Part shown: positions 1 to 5,486 of the stretch, piece after piece
Numbering within the stretch: position 1 is the first letter of the stretch
Layout: each line of letters begins with the position of its first letter
Assembly: GCA_934293835.1 (NCBI GenBank)
Contig: CAKQZO010000067.1
Span: 1 to 8,392, forward strand
DNA: 8,392 nt
Reading direction: 5' to 3'
Source of the DNA: an uncultured Lacticaseibacillus sp.
GTDB lineage: Bacteria; Bacillota; Bacilli; Lactobacillales; Lactobacillaceae
The notes under the pieces: model-generated
What the model was told of the DNA's origin: nothing
The model's database searches: none
What the model saw: the letters and a program-made list of their open reading frames with translations, nothing else
Translations under genes and position numbers: made by a program

Positions 1-100
1 GCACAAAAAGCTTAGTGCTAGATGTGTAAGTCAGCGGTGTTCCCAGAAGCTCGGTCATTTATGGCCGAGTAGTTCACTATGCGACTAGGTGCGTGACGCA
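1..100. other. Gene-free hairpin-rich intergenic stretch
   Basis: No convincing reading frame crosses this part; the longest open stretch (about 28 codons from position 2) has no start and an implausible composition. It contains a 7-bp hairpin, CTCGGTC (50-56) with GGCCGAG (63-69), around a 6-nt loop and with one G-T pair. It also holds an 11-bp dyad, TGCGTGACGCA, at 90-100. On the minus strand a run of five T (complement of 5-9) follows a short CTTA/TAAG stem, so it could be the tail of a weak minus-strand terminator. It may be the end of a dispersed intergenic repeat cut by the window edge; that is inference. Confidence 0.35.
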
Positions 101-122
101 ACCGGGGAATTCAGATTATACC

Positions 123-151
123 TTGACTTTTGAGCCGATAACCGGCAGAAT
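123..151 (+). promoter_or_regulatory. Possible distal purR promoter
   Basis: TTGACT at 123-128 (5 of 6 to consensus) and CAGAAT at 146-151 (4 of 6) are separated by 17 bp. If used, transcription would start near 158 and run through the downstream CGAA/TTCG palindrome, which would then act as a downstream operator or roadblock. The -10 is weak, so this is only a candidate. Confidence 0.3.
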
Positions 152-184
152 GTTAAACTGTTTGTGTTTTGATTTATGGAAATA

Positions 185-202
185 TTAACGAACGTTCGTT
201 AA
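185..202. promoter_or_regulatory. 18-bp perfect palindrome, probable PurR box
   Basis: TTAACGAACGTTCGTTAA is a perfect 18-bp inverted repeat whose half-sites carry CGAA and TTCG, the core of PurR boxes in Bacillus and Lactococcus. It lies just upstream of purR, which suggests autoregulation. In B. subtilis the two inverted boxes are about 16-17 bp apart; here the half-sites are only 2 bp apart. Its centre is about 61 bp upstream of the start expected from the TATAAT at 243-248. That position is closer to the activator arrangement described for Lactococcus PurR than to a blocking operator. Binding by this PurR is inferred. Confidence 0.6.
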
Positions 203-218
203 GATGATTAAGAAAGTT

Positions 219-248
219 CTGGGAATTTAACGGATTATCGCCTATAAT
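219..248 (+). promoter_or_regulatory. Proximal purR promoter with perfect -10
   Basis: TATAAT at 243-248 is a perfect -10. The best -35 candidates at usual spacing are poor: CTGGGA at 219-224 with an 18-bp spacer, or TGGGAA at 220-225 with 17 bp, each 3 of 6 to consensus. There is no TG extension. A good -10 with a weak -35 next to an upstream palindrome fits an activator-assisted promoter. The purR Shine-Dalgarno AAGGAG (298-303) lies 9 nt before the ATG at 313. A TTCGGAG at 289-295 in the leader resembles a single PurR half-box on the opposite strand. Confidence 0.5.
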
Positions 249-312
249 TAAGCAGATTACAACTGTATATCTCGTGATAATCCAAATATTCGGAGTTAAG
301 GAGAATTAATCT

Positions 313-1161
313 ATGAAAGTTCGTCGTAGCGATCGGCTGATCGACGAGACCCGTTACCTGTTGGAACGTCCGCACACTTTGGTACCCTTGACCTTTTTCT
401 CAAAGCGGTACGACTCTGCAAAGTCTTCGATCTCCGAAGACCTCGCGATTGTTCGGCGCACGTTCGCCCAACGTCAGACCGGGATCCTGGAAACCGTGCC
501 TGGCGCGGCCGGCGGTGTGCGCTATATCCCTGTGATGGGCAAGGCCGAGGCCACTGATTTTATTGGGGCGATGGCCAACCGTCTGAGCGAAACCGACCGC
601 TTGTTGCCTGGCGGTTATGTTTACTTATCCGATCTGCTTGGCACGCCAGAGGTGTTGCGGCAAATTGGGCGATTGATCGCGACCCAATACTTAGACCAAA
701 AAGTCGACGCTGTCATGACGGTGGCGACCAAGGGGATTCCGATCGCCCAATCCGTTTCACAATATCTGAATGTACCGTTCGTGATCGTGCGGCGGGATTC
801 GAAGATCACCGAAGGCTCGACGGTTTCGGTGAACTATGTGTCCGCGAGCTCTGCGCGAATCGAGAAGATGGAACTATCCAAGCGCTCGCTTGAAGCTGGC
901 AGTGGGGTCTTGATCGTCGATGACTTCATGAAGGGTGGCGGCACCGTTAATGGCATGCGGAGTCTGATCGCAGAATTCGACGCCAAGCTGGTGGGCATCA
1001 GCGTCTTTGCTGAAGGCAACTTCTCTGGTGACCGCATGGTATCGGATTACACCAGCCTGATCCGGGTTGATGAAGTCGACACCAAGGCCAACACGTTACA
1101 CGCCGTGGCGGGGAACTATCTGGAGAAGAACGCCGAACACTTAGAGGAGCTGATTAAGTGA
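313..1161 (+). CDS. purR: Purine operon regulator PurR
   Basis: This 282-residue cytoplasmic transcription factor matches the usual length of Gram-positive PurR (271-285). Residues 1 to about 74 are the winged-helix DNA-binding part (KVRRSDRLIDETRYLLERP; SISEDLAIVRRTF). From about residue 75 there is a phosphoribosyltransferase fold used as a sensor. The 13-residue PRPP-binding motif VLIVDDFMKGGGT lies at 199-211 and the loop TVATKGIPIA at 136-145. In the family, PRPP binding controls DNA binding at PurR boxes of purine genes: repression in B. subtilis, activation in Lactococcus. Which mode applies here cannot be read from the sequence. The ATG at 313 has AAGGAG 9 nt upstream. The stop overlaps the next start (GTGA, 1158-1161). 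The upstream palindrome suggests autocontrol. Prs, encoded downstream, makes the ligand. Confidence 0.96.
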   Translation: MKVRRSDRLIDETRYLLERPHTLVPLTFFSKRYDSAKSSISEDLAIVRRTFAQRQTGILETVPGAAGGVRYIPVMGKAEATDFIGAMANRLSETDRLLPGGYVYLSDLLGTPEVLRQIGRLIATQYLDQKVDAVMTVATKGIPIAQSVSQYLNVPFVIVRRDSKITEGSTVSVNYVSASSARIEKMELSKRSLEAGSGVLIVDDFMKGGGTVNGMRSLIAEFDAKLVGISVFAEGNFSGDRMVSDYTSLIRVDEVDTKANTLHAVAGNYLEKNAEHLEELIK

Positions 1162-2300
1162 GCGCGTACCTTTTTCCGGTCAAAATGGCAGTGCTGACCT
1201 TCCCGTTTTTGGCGTTGGGGCTGGCATTGCCTTTTTTGATCGTTCAGTATCGCCGATTCGGGAGCTTTCAGTTCTGGCGTGCGATCGTGGTTTATAGCTT
1301 CGTCTTCTATATGCTGGCGGCATATTTCATGGTGATCTTGCCGCTGCCGAGTCGCAGTGCGGTGGCAGCCTTGACGACAGCGCGCTACAATCTAGTGCCG
1401 TTCACGGCGCTACGCGAATTCTTGCATACCACGGTGTTTAGTCCGATGCATCCGGCGACTTGGTTAGCCGCGATGAAGCAGCCAGGGTTTATCCAGCCGA
1501 CGTTCAACATCGTCTTGACCCTGCCGTTTGGGGTGTATCTGCGCTATTACTTCAAGCGGCCGCTGTGGCAGGTGCTTCTGCTGAGCTTCGGCTTGTCGCT
1601 GTTTTATGAACTGACACAGTTGTCCGGACTTTACGGGTATTATCCACGGCCATACCGTTTGTTTGATGTTGATGATTTGATCTTGAATACTAGCGGTGGC
1701 GTGCTTGGCGGCTGGTTGGCACCGACCTTGTTGCGGGCCTTCCCGTCGCGTGATGAGATGGATGCTCGGTCTTTGGCCAAGGGGCAGCGCGTCAGCATCA
1801 CCCGCCGGCTTGTCGCCTTTATCGTCGATAATGCAGTGATCATGGGCATCGTCGCCGGCTTGCTGAGCCTTTTGGCGCGCCTGTTGGGGGTGGAGAAGCT
1901 CTTGCCGGGGCTATTGTTGCAACTGGTCTTGCCGCTGTTTTTCGTACACGTGCTCGTGCCGACGTTCAATCGAGGCGCGACATGGGGGAAGGCGTTAGTC
2001 AAGATTCGGGTGGTGACAGTTGATGCCCAACCTGCGGGTTTTTGGCGGCTGTTCCTGCGTGCGTTTTTGTTGTATGGTGTCGCCTTGCAAGGCGGCCGCG
2101 GCTTCTTGCTGATGTTTAACGAGATCTTCTCCAAATTCCACCGCACCGAATTGAATTTCATTCTACTCGGGCTGTTTGGAATCGTGGTATTGTTCTTGTT
2201 CGCCAACTTCTTGTGGGAAGTCGTGACTCGGGATAACCGTTACTTCTACGATGTCTGGGCGCATACGCATCAAGTCAGCACGATCAAAGCCCAGTCGTGA
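1158..2300 (+). CDS. VanZ-RDD domain fusion membrane protein
   Basis: This is a 380-residue integral membrane protein. The N-terminal half is a VanZ-like domain: RYNLVPF (76-82), NIVLTLPFGVYLRYYF (117-132), ELTQ (151-154) and RLFDVDDLILNTSGG (167-181). The C-terminal half is an RDD domain: RRLVAFIVDN (216-225), TWGKALVKIRVV (275-286) and the closing YFYDVWAHT (362-370). Hydrophobic segments lie near 10-30, 41-62, 113-128, 136-150, 217-243, 247-268 and 333-353. VanZ was named for teicoplanin resistance, and RDD proteins have been tied to ion or osmotic stress in a few cases; the biochemical role of this fusion is unknown. It starts with GTG, preceded by AGAGGAG (1143-1149) inside the end of purR, and overlaps purR by 4 bp, so translation is probably coupled. 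It takes the place of yabJ-spoVG in the Bacillus order. Confidence 0.85.
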   Translation: MSAYLFPVKMAVLTFPFLALGLALPFLIVQYRRFGSFQFWRAIVVYSFVFYMLAAYFMVILPLPSRSAVAALTTARYNLVPFTALREFLHTTVFSPMHPATWLAAMKQPGFIQPTFNIVLTLPFGVYLRYYFKRPLWQVLLLSFGLSLFYELTQLSGLYGYYPRPYRLFDVDDLILNTSGGVLGGWLAPTLLRAFPSRDEMDARSLAKGQRVSITRRLVAFIVDNAVIMGIVAGLLSLLARLLGVEKLLPGLLLQLVLPLFFVHVLVPTFNRGATWGKALVKIRVVTVDAQPAGFWRLFLRAFLLYGVALQGGRGFLLMFNEIFSKFHRTELNFILLGLFGIVVLFLFANFLWEVVTRDNRYFYDVWAHTHQVSTIKAQS

Positions 2301-2307
2301 GGCCTGA

Positions 2308-2350
2308 CCCCTTAGAAAACCTGCAGGCAGGTTTTCTAAGGGGCTTTTTT
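2308..2350 (+). terminator. Strong intrinsic terminator after purR-vanZ
   Basis: The arms CCCCTTAGAAAACCTG (2308-2323) and CAGGTTTTCTAAGGGG (2328-2343) pair perfectly over 16 bp around the 4-nt loop CAGG. Six T follow at 2345-2350. The stem starts 8 nt after the stop codon. There is no T run on the other side, so it works in the plus direction and separates the purR operon from glmU. Confidence 0.95.
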
Positions 2351-2370
2351 GATCGGCGGTAGGCCAGTTC

Positions 2371-2399
2371 TTGTCAGCGGTGTGTCACTGGGCTATCAT
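2371..2399 (+). promoter_or_regulatory. glmU promoter
   Basis: TTGTCA (2371-2376) and TATCAT (2394-2399), each 5 of 6 to consensus, are spaced by exactly 17 bp. The expected start near 2406 gives a leader of about 25 nt. That leader contains AAAGGAG (2418-2424), 6 nt before the glmU ATG. Confidence 0.8.
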
Positions 2400-2430
2400 G
2401 AAGTAAATCGAATTCACAAAGGAGTTTGTC

Positions 2431-3819
2431 ATGTCTGCTAAATTCACGATCATCCTCGCCGCCGGCAAAGGCACGCGGATGAAGTCTTCGTTATATAAGG
2501 TGCTTCACCAAGTTTGCGGGAAGCCGATGGTCGATCACGTGTTGACCCAGGTTGAGCAAACCGCTCAAGACGCGGTCGTCACGGTTGTCGGTCACGGGGC
2601 AGAAGCGGTGGAGGAAGCGTTAGGCGATCGAACGCAGTTTGTCGTGCAAGCCGAACAGCTCGGGACCGGGCATGCGGTCTTGCAGGCGGAGCCGCTATTA
2701 GGCGATCGCGAAGGGGAGACGCTGATCGTTAGTGGCGACACCCCGTTGTTTACCGCGGCGACGTTCGAGAAGCTGTTTGCTTATCACGAAGCCGCAGGGG
2801 CTAAGGCAACGGTCCTCACCGCCGTTGCGCCGGACCCGTTTGGCTATGGCCGCGTGATTCGCAACGCTGACGGTTCTGTCCAGAAGATTGTGGAACAAAA
2901 AGACGCGACCGCGGCTGAGGCGGCAGTGACCGAGATCAACACCGGGGTGTATTGCTTCGACAACCAGTGGCTGTTTTCGGCGCTACATCAGGTCGGCAAC
3001 GATAACGCGCAAGGCGAATACTACCTGCCAGATGTCATCGAGATCTTGAAGGCGCAAGGTGAAACAGTTGCCGCATACAAGATGGCAGACTTCACCGAGT
3101 CGATGGGCGTCAACGATCGCGTTGCCTTGGCCGCAGCTACCAAGGTGATGCAGGCGCGGATCAATGAAGCGCATATGAGAAACGGTGTCACCATGATCGA
3201 TCCGGCGACGACTTATATCGATGCCGATGTGGTCATCGGCAACGATACGATCATTGAGCCTGGCGTTTATTTGAAGGGGAAGACCGTCATCGGCTCGAAC
3301 TGCGTGATTGGCACCCACTCTGAGCTGATCGACGCAACGATCGAAGACGATGTCCGCGTGACGAGTTCGACGATCGAATCTTCGATCATGCGCAAAGGCT
3401 CGAACATCGGCCCGAACTCGCATCTGCGCCCGCAGTCTGATATTGGCGAAGGCGTCCATATTGGCAATTTCTGCGAGGTGAAGAAGGCCACGCTTGGCCC
3501 CCGCACGAAGCTTGGCCACTTGTCTTATGTGGGTGACGCGACGCTGGGAGCGGATATCAACATCGGCTGTGGGGTCGTCTTCGTCAACTATGATGGCGTG
3601 CGCAAGTTCCACACTACGGTCGGTGATAAGTCCTTCATCGGCTCTAACGCCAACATCGTCGCCCCGGTCACCCTCGCCGATCACAGCTTCGTGGCAGCCG
3701 GTTCGACGATCACCCAGGATGTGCCGTTTCACGCGATGGGCATCGCGCGTTCACGGCAAACTAACAAGGCCGATTTCTGGGATCGCTTGCCGATCGCTGA
3801 CGATCCGGATTGGAATTAA
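2431..3819 (+). CDS. glmU: Bifunctional UDP-GlcNAc synthesis enzyme GlmU
   Basis: This 462-residue cytoplasmic enzyme makes UDP-N-acetylglucosamine, the precursor of peptidoglycan and wall polymers. The C-terminal half acetylates glucosamine-1-phosphate with acetyl-CoA; the N-terminal half then adds UMP from UTP. The uridylyltransferase part shows LAAGKGTRM (9-17), [10 protein letters not shown] (73-82), SGDTPL (101-106) and YGRVIR (139-144). From about residue 255 come left-handed beta-helix hexapeptide repeats ([25 protein letters not shown]). Acetyltransferase residues known in E. coli GlmU fall at the same numbers here: R333, K351, H363 (in LGHLSY), Y366, N386 (in VNYDG), S405 and R440. 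Length is normal (about 456-460). The gene stands alone between its own promoter and terminator. No glmS-type ribozyme or other riboswitch is evident in the short leader. Confidence 0.97.
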   Translation: MSAKFTIILAAGKGTRMKSSLYKVLHQVCGKPMVDHVLTQVEQTAQDAVVTVVGHGAEAVEEALGDRTQFVVQAEQLGTGHAVLQAEPLLGDREGETLIVSGDTPLFTAATFEKLFAYHEAAGAKATVLTAVAPDPFGYGRVIRNADGSVQKIVEQKDATAAEAAVTEINTGVYCFDNQWLFSALHQVGNDNAQGEYYLPDVIEILKAQGETVAAYKMADFTESMGVNDRVALAAATKVMQARINEAHMRNGVTMIDPATTYIDADVVIGNDTIIEPGVYLKGKTVIGSNCVIGTHSELIDATIEDDVRVTSSTIESSIMRKGSNIGPNSHLRPQSDIGEGVHIGNFCEVKKATLGPRTKLGHLSYVGDATLGADINIGCGVVFVNYDGVRKFHTTVGDKSFIGSNANIVAPVTLADHSFVAAGSTITQDVPFHAMGIARSRQTNKADFWDRLPIADDPDWN

Positions 3820-3829
3820 ACAAATAACG

Positions 3830-3862
3830 CGGAGGTGTGACAAAAGTCGCAACTCCGTTTTT
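3830..3862 (+). terminator. Intrinsic terminator after glmU
   Basis: CGGAG (3830-3834) pairs with CTCCG (3853-3857). After one G-A mismatch, TGTGAC (3836-3841) pairs with GTCGCA (3846-3851), with one G-T pair, around an AAAA loop. TTTTT follows at 3858-3862, then GTTT. It begins 10 nt after the glmU stop. Confidence 0.85.
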
Positions 3863-3917
3863 GTTTCTGGGTAATTGACGAGAATTGCATGGCTTTCAGA
3901 TTAAGTTATTTTGTTTT

Positions 3918-3963
3918 CATCCGCTTACATGTGGATTTGACTCCCCAGAGCGGATGCTTTTTT
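3918..3963 (+). terminator. Second terminator, abutting the prs promoter
   Basis: CATCCGCT (3918-3925) pairs perfectly with AGCGGATG (3949-3956) over 8 bp. The 23-nt loop holds a small inner GGA/TCC pairing. The stem is followed by C and TTTTTT (3958-3963). The last T is also the T of the TG extension of the prs -10 element, so terminator and promoter share bases. It could catch read-through from glmU. It could also end a short transcript from a weak promoter (TTGACG 3875-3880, GATTAA 3899-3904, 18-bp spacer), acting as an attenuator. Confidence 0.7.
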
Positions 3964-3971
3964 GCTATACT
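3963..3971 (+). promoter_or_regulatory. Extended -10 promoter of prs
   Basis: TGCTATACT is an extended -10 element (TG, one base, then TATACT at 3966-3971, 5 of 6 to consensus). No good -35 stands at 16-18 bp; a TTGACT at 3937-3942 is 23 bp away, too far. Extended -10 promoters can do without a -35. The expected start near 3977-3979 places the whole 85-nt prs leader, with both Shine-Dalgarno sites, on the transcript. Confidence 0.65.
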
Positions 3972-3998
3972 AGAGCGTGTGTGAGCAGGAGGAAACCG

Positions 3999-4046
3999 GT
4001 GTATCGTTCGGGTTTATCACTCACTACGATGATATTGCTAAATTAA
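3999..4046 (+). CDS. Possible 15-residue leader peptide upstream of prs
   Basis: A GTG at 3999 follows a near-ideal AGGAGG (3987-3992) at 6 nt spacing and opens a 15-codon frame ([15 protein letters not shown]) ending with TAA at 4044-4046. The stop is 4 nt before the prs Shine-Dalgarno region and 17 nt before its ATG, a layout suited to coupled or regulatory leader translation. The ten bases GGAGGAAACC at 3988-3997 recur exactly at 4054-4063 before prs. A GGTTT at 4011-4015 can pair with the AAACC of either copy, which would allow alternative folds. The peptide has no recognisable family and shows no stalling motif I know. Translation is inferred from the ribosome site alone. Confidence 0.4.
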   Translation: MYRSGLSLTTMILLN

Positions 4047-4063
4047 TTCAGGTGGAGGAAACC

Positions 4064-5038
4064 ATGCCAGAGCATTATGCTGATCCAAAGTTGAAGATTT
4101 TTGCCTTGAACTCAAACAAGCCACTTGCTGAAAAGATTGCCAAAGAAGTCGGCGTTGAGTTGGGGAAGTCGTCTGTTAAGCGCTTCTCCGACGGGGAAAT
4201 TCAAATCAACATCGAAGAGAGTATTCGTGGGGATGATATTTACCTTGTCCAGTCGACATCCGCACCAGTCAACGACAACCTGATGGAACTCTTGATCATG
4301 ATCGATGCGCTGCGGCGGGCTTCTGCCCACACGATTTCTGTCGTGATCCCGTATTACGGCTATGCGCGCCAGGATCGCAAGGCCCGCTCACGTGAACCAA
4401 TCACTGCGAAGCTGGTGGCCAACATGCTCGAACGCGCCGGTGCAACTCGGGTGCTGGCCCTCGACCTGCATGCCGCGCAGATCCAAGGCTTCTTCGATAT
4501 TCCGGTCGATCACTTGATGGGCGCACCGTTGTTGGCAGATTACTTCTTGCGCAACGCGTATAACGGCGAAGATACGGTTGTTGTTTCGCCTGACCATGGT
4601 GGTGTGACGCGTGCCCGGAAGCTGGCCGAATTCTTGAAGGCGCCGATCGCCATTATCGACAAGCGGCGCCCGCGGCCTAATGTTGCCGAAGTGATGAACA
4701 TCGTCGGTAAAGTCGACGGCAAGCGGTGCATCATCATCGACGATATGATCGATACTGCAGGCACAATCACGCTGGCCGCTGCAGCGCTGAAGAATGCCGG
4801 GGCGACCGAAGTGCTGGTCGCGGCGACCCACGCAATCTTCTCAGGCCCAGCGGTTGAGCGTCTGGAAAACTCTGTGATCGAACAAGTTGTCGTCACCGAC
4901 TCCATCCAGCTGGCAGAAGAGAAGAAATTGTCCAAGTTGGTGCAGGTTTCGGTTGGCCCACTGATCGGTCGTGCGATCACGCGCATCCAAGAAAACAAGC
5001 CGGTTTCACCATTGTTTGAAAACCGCTTCAAAAAATAA
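4064..5038 (+). CDS. prs: Ribose-phosphate pyrophosphokinase (PRPP synthetase)
   Basis: This class I enzyme of 324 residues makes PRPP from ribose-5-phosphate and ATP, feeding purine, pyrimidine, histidine, tryptophan and NAD synthesis. Visible features are FSDGEI (41-46), the flexible loop [17 protein letters not shown] (96-112), catalytic-region [11 protein letters not shown] (134-144), DHGGVTRAR (177-185), KRR (200-202), the PRPP site [13 protein letters not shown] (222-234) and THAIFSG (255-261). I chose the ATG at 4064 because GGAGG (4054-4058) precedes it by 5 nt. The resulting [15 protein letters not shown] also matches the usual N-terminus and length (317-326). An in-frame GTG at 3977 would add 29 residues, but it lies at the expected transcription start and lacks a ribosome site. 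PRPP is the ligand of PurR, encoded upstream. Confidence 0.97.
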   Translation: MPEHYADPKLKIFALNSNKPLAEKIAKEVGVELGKSSVKRFSDGEIQINIEESIRGDDIYLVQSTSAPVNDNLMELLIMIDALRRASAHTISVVIPYYGYARQDRKARSREPITAKLVANMLERAGATRVLALDLHAAQIQGFFDIPVDHLMGAPLLADYFLRNAYNGEDTVVVSPDHGGVTRARKLAEFLKAPIAIIDKRRPRPNVAEVMNIVGKVDGKRCIIIDDMIDTAGTITLAAAALKNAGATEVLVAATHAIFSGPAVERLENSVIEQVVVTDSIQLAEEKKLSKLVQVSVGPLIGRAITRIQENKPVSPLFENRFKK

Positions 5039-5048
5039 CCACGATACG

Positions 5049-5081
5049 CGACGGCTTCGCTTCTGAAGTTGTCGTTTTTTT
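5049..5081 (+). terminator. Intrinsic terminator after prs
   Basis: CGACGGCTTC (5049-5058) pairs with GAAGTTGTCG (5065-5074) over 10 bp, two of them G-T, around the loop GCTTCT. Seven T follow (5075-5081). It starts 10 nt after the prs stop. Confidence 0.92.
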
Positions 5082-5105
5082 GTGCAAATAATCGCTTTCA
5101 TTCGC

Positions 5106-5129
5106 GCCTAAATAGGCTTATGGTAATGC
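5106..5129 (+). promoter_or_regulatory. Weak promoter and small dyad before the HicB-like gene
   Basis: TGGTAATGC (5121-5129) is a possible extended -10 with a poor hexamer, and TATGGT (5119-5124) is an alternative. No good -35 is present. GCCTA (5106-5110) and TAGGC (5113-5117) form a short dyad just upstream, where an autoregulator could bind. HicB antitoxins often repress their own operons, but this link is speculative. The gene stands behind the prs terminator, so some promoter of its own is expected. Confidence 0.25.
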
Positions 5130-5164
5130 TGATGAGGTTACCCATCCGACAATAGGAGGACAGT

Positions 5165-5413
5165 ATGTTTCAATTTCTGACGTATCCGATGTTCGTCGTT
5201 GAGAATCCTGGCGATGTCAAGCACCGCTTCACCTTCACGAGCCCCGATTTCGCCGAGCTACGCATTCAAGGGCCGACGATCGTCACCACGGCACATCAAA
5301 GTGGCGCGGCCATCGCGCACATGATCGATGCCGGGGTCCCTGCACCGTTACCTAGTGCAGTCCTGGCGACTGACCGCCGCGTGGTTTATGTGTCGGTTGA
5401 CCGCAGGCAATGA
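5165..5413 (+). CDS. Small orphan HicB-like protein
   Basis: This 82-residue soluble protein resembles the HicB antitoxin N-terminal fold. It opens with FLTYPMFVVENP (4-15), then the strand FTFTSPDFAELRIQG (22-36) that matches the family's 'F.v.FPDlpG..tqG' pattern, a helix with AAIAHMID (48-55), and PLPSA (61-65) like the family's 'iP.PS'. AGGAGG (5154-5159) lies 5 nt before the ATG. No HicA toxin (a short double-stranded-RNA-binding-like protein) is encoded on either side. The chain ends before the ribbon-helix-helix or HTH tail that many HicB proteins carry. It may therefore be a solitary relative with a different role rather than a working antitoxin. Similar free-standing proteins probably occur in other lactobacilli. 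The fold assignment is by pattern only. Confidence 0.6.
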   Translation: MFQFLTYPMFVVENPGDVKHRFTFTSPDFAELRIQGPTIVTTAHQSGAAIAHMIDAGVPAPLPSAVLATDRRVVYVSVDRRQ

Positions 5414-5433
5414 TTGCGACTCGCGAATGCCAA

Positions 5434-5482
5434 CAACGCCCTCACCTCATGATTCGAGTCGAATCGTGAGGTGGGGGCGTTG
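5434..5482. terminator. 24-bp-arm inverted repeat between convergent genes
   Basis: The arms 5434-5457 and 5459-5482 are complementary over 24 bp with only two T-G pairs and one central base. The outer part reads CAACGCCC/GGGCGTTG and the inner part GATTCGA/TCGAATC. It fills nearly the whole gap between the HicB-like stop (5413) and the yhgE stop (5487). The position fits a bidirectional terminator, but neither side has a proper T run: the plus side reads GAGATTATTCC and the minus side TTGGCATTCG. It may be a weak or hairpin-only terminator, an mRNA 3'-end protector, or a remnant of a mobile inverted repeat. Confidence 0.6.
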
Positions 5483-5486
5483 GAGA

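Noticed and set aside
2373..2383. GTCAGCGGTGT shared with positions 30-40
   Set aside because: Several 11-base repeats are expected by chance in a window of this size, and the flanks do not match.
2351..2430. Possible riboswitch before glmU
   Set aside because: The predicted leader is only about 25 nt, too short for an aptamer.
2701..2709. GCGATCGC octamer, also seen near 7788, resembling the cyanobacterial HIP1 repeat
   Set aside because: Only two copies are seen, the genes are clearly lactobacillar, and general GATC richness explains them.
2983..3732. Long minus-strand open frame (249 codons) inside glmU
   Set aside because: It is antisense to a certain gene, has an Arg/Asp/His-rich composition typical of a frame shadow, and has no ribosome site or family.
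3977..4063. In-frame 29-residue N-terminal extension of Prs from a GTG at 3977
   Set aside because: The GTG sits at the expected transcription start with no Shine-Dalgarno, the added residues do not match the family, and the ATG at 4064 has a strong ribosome site.
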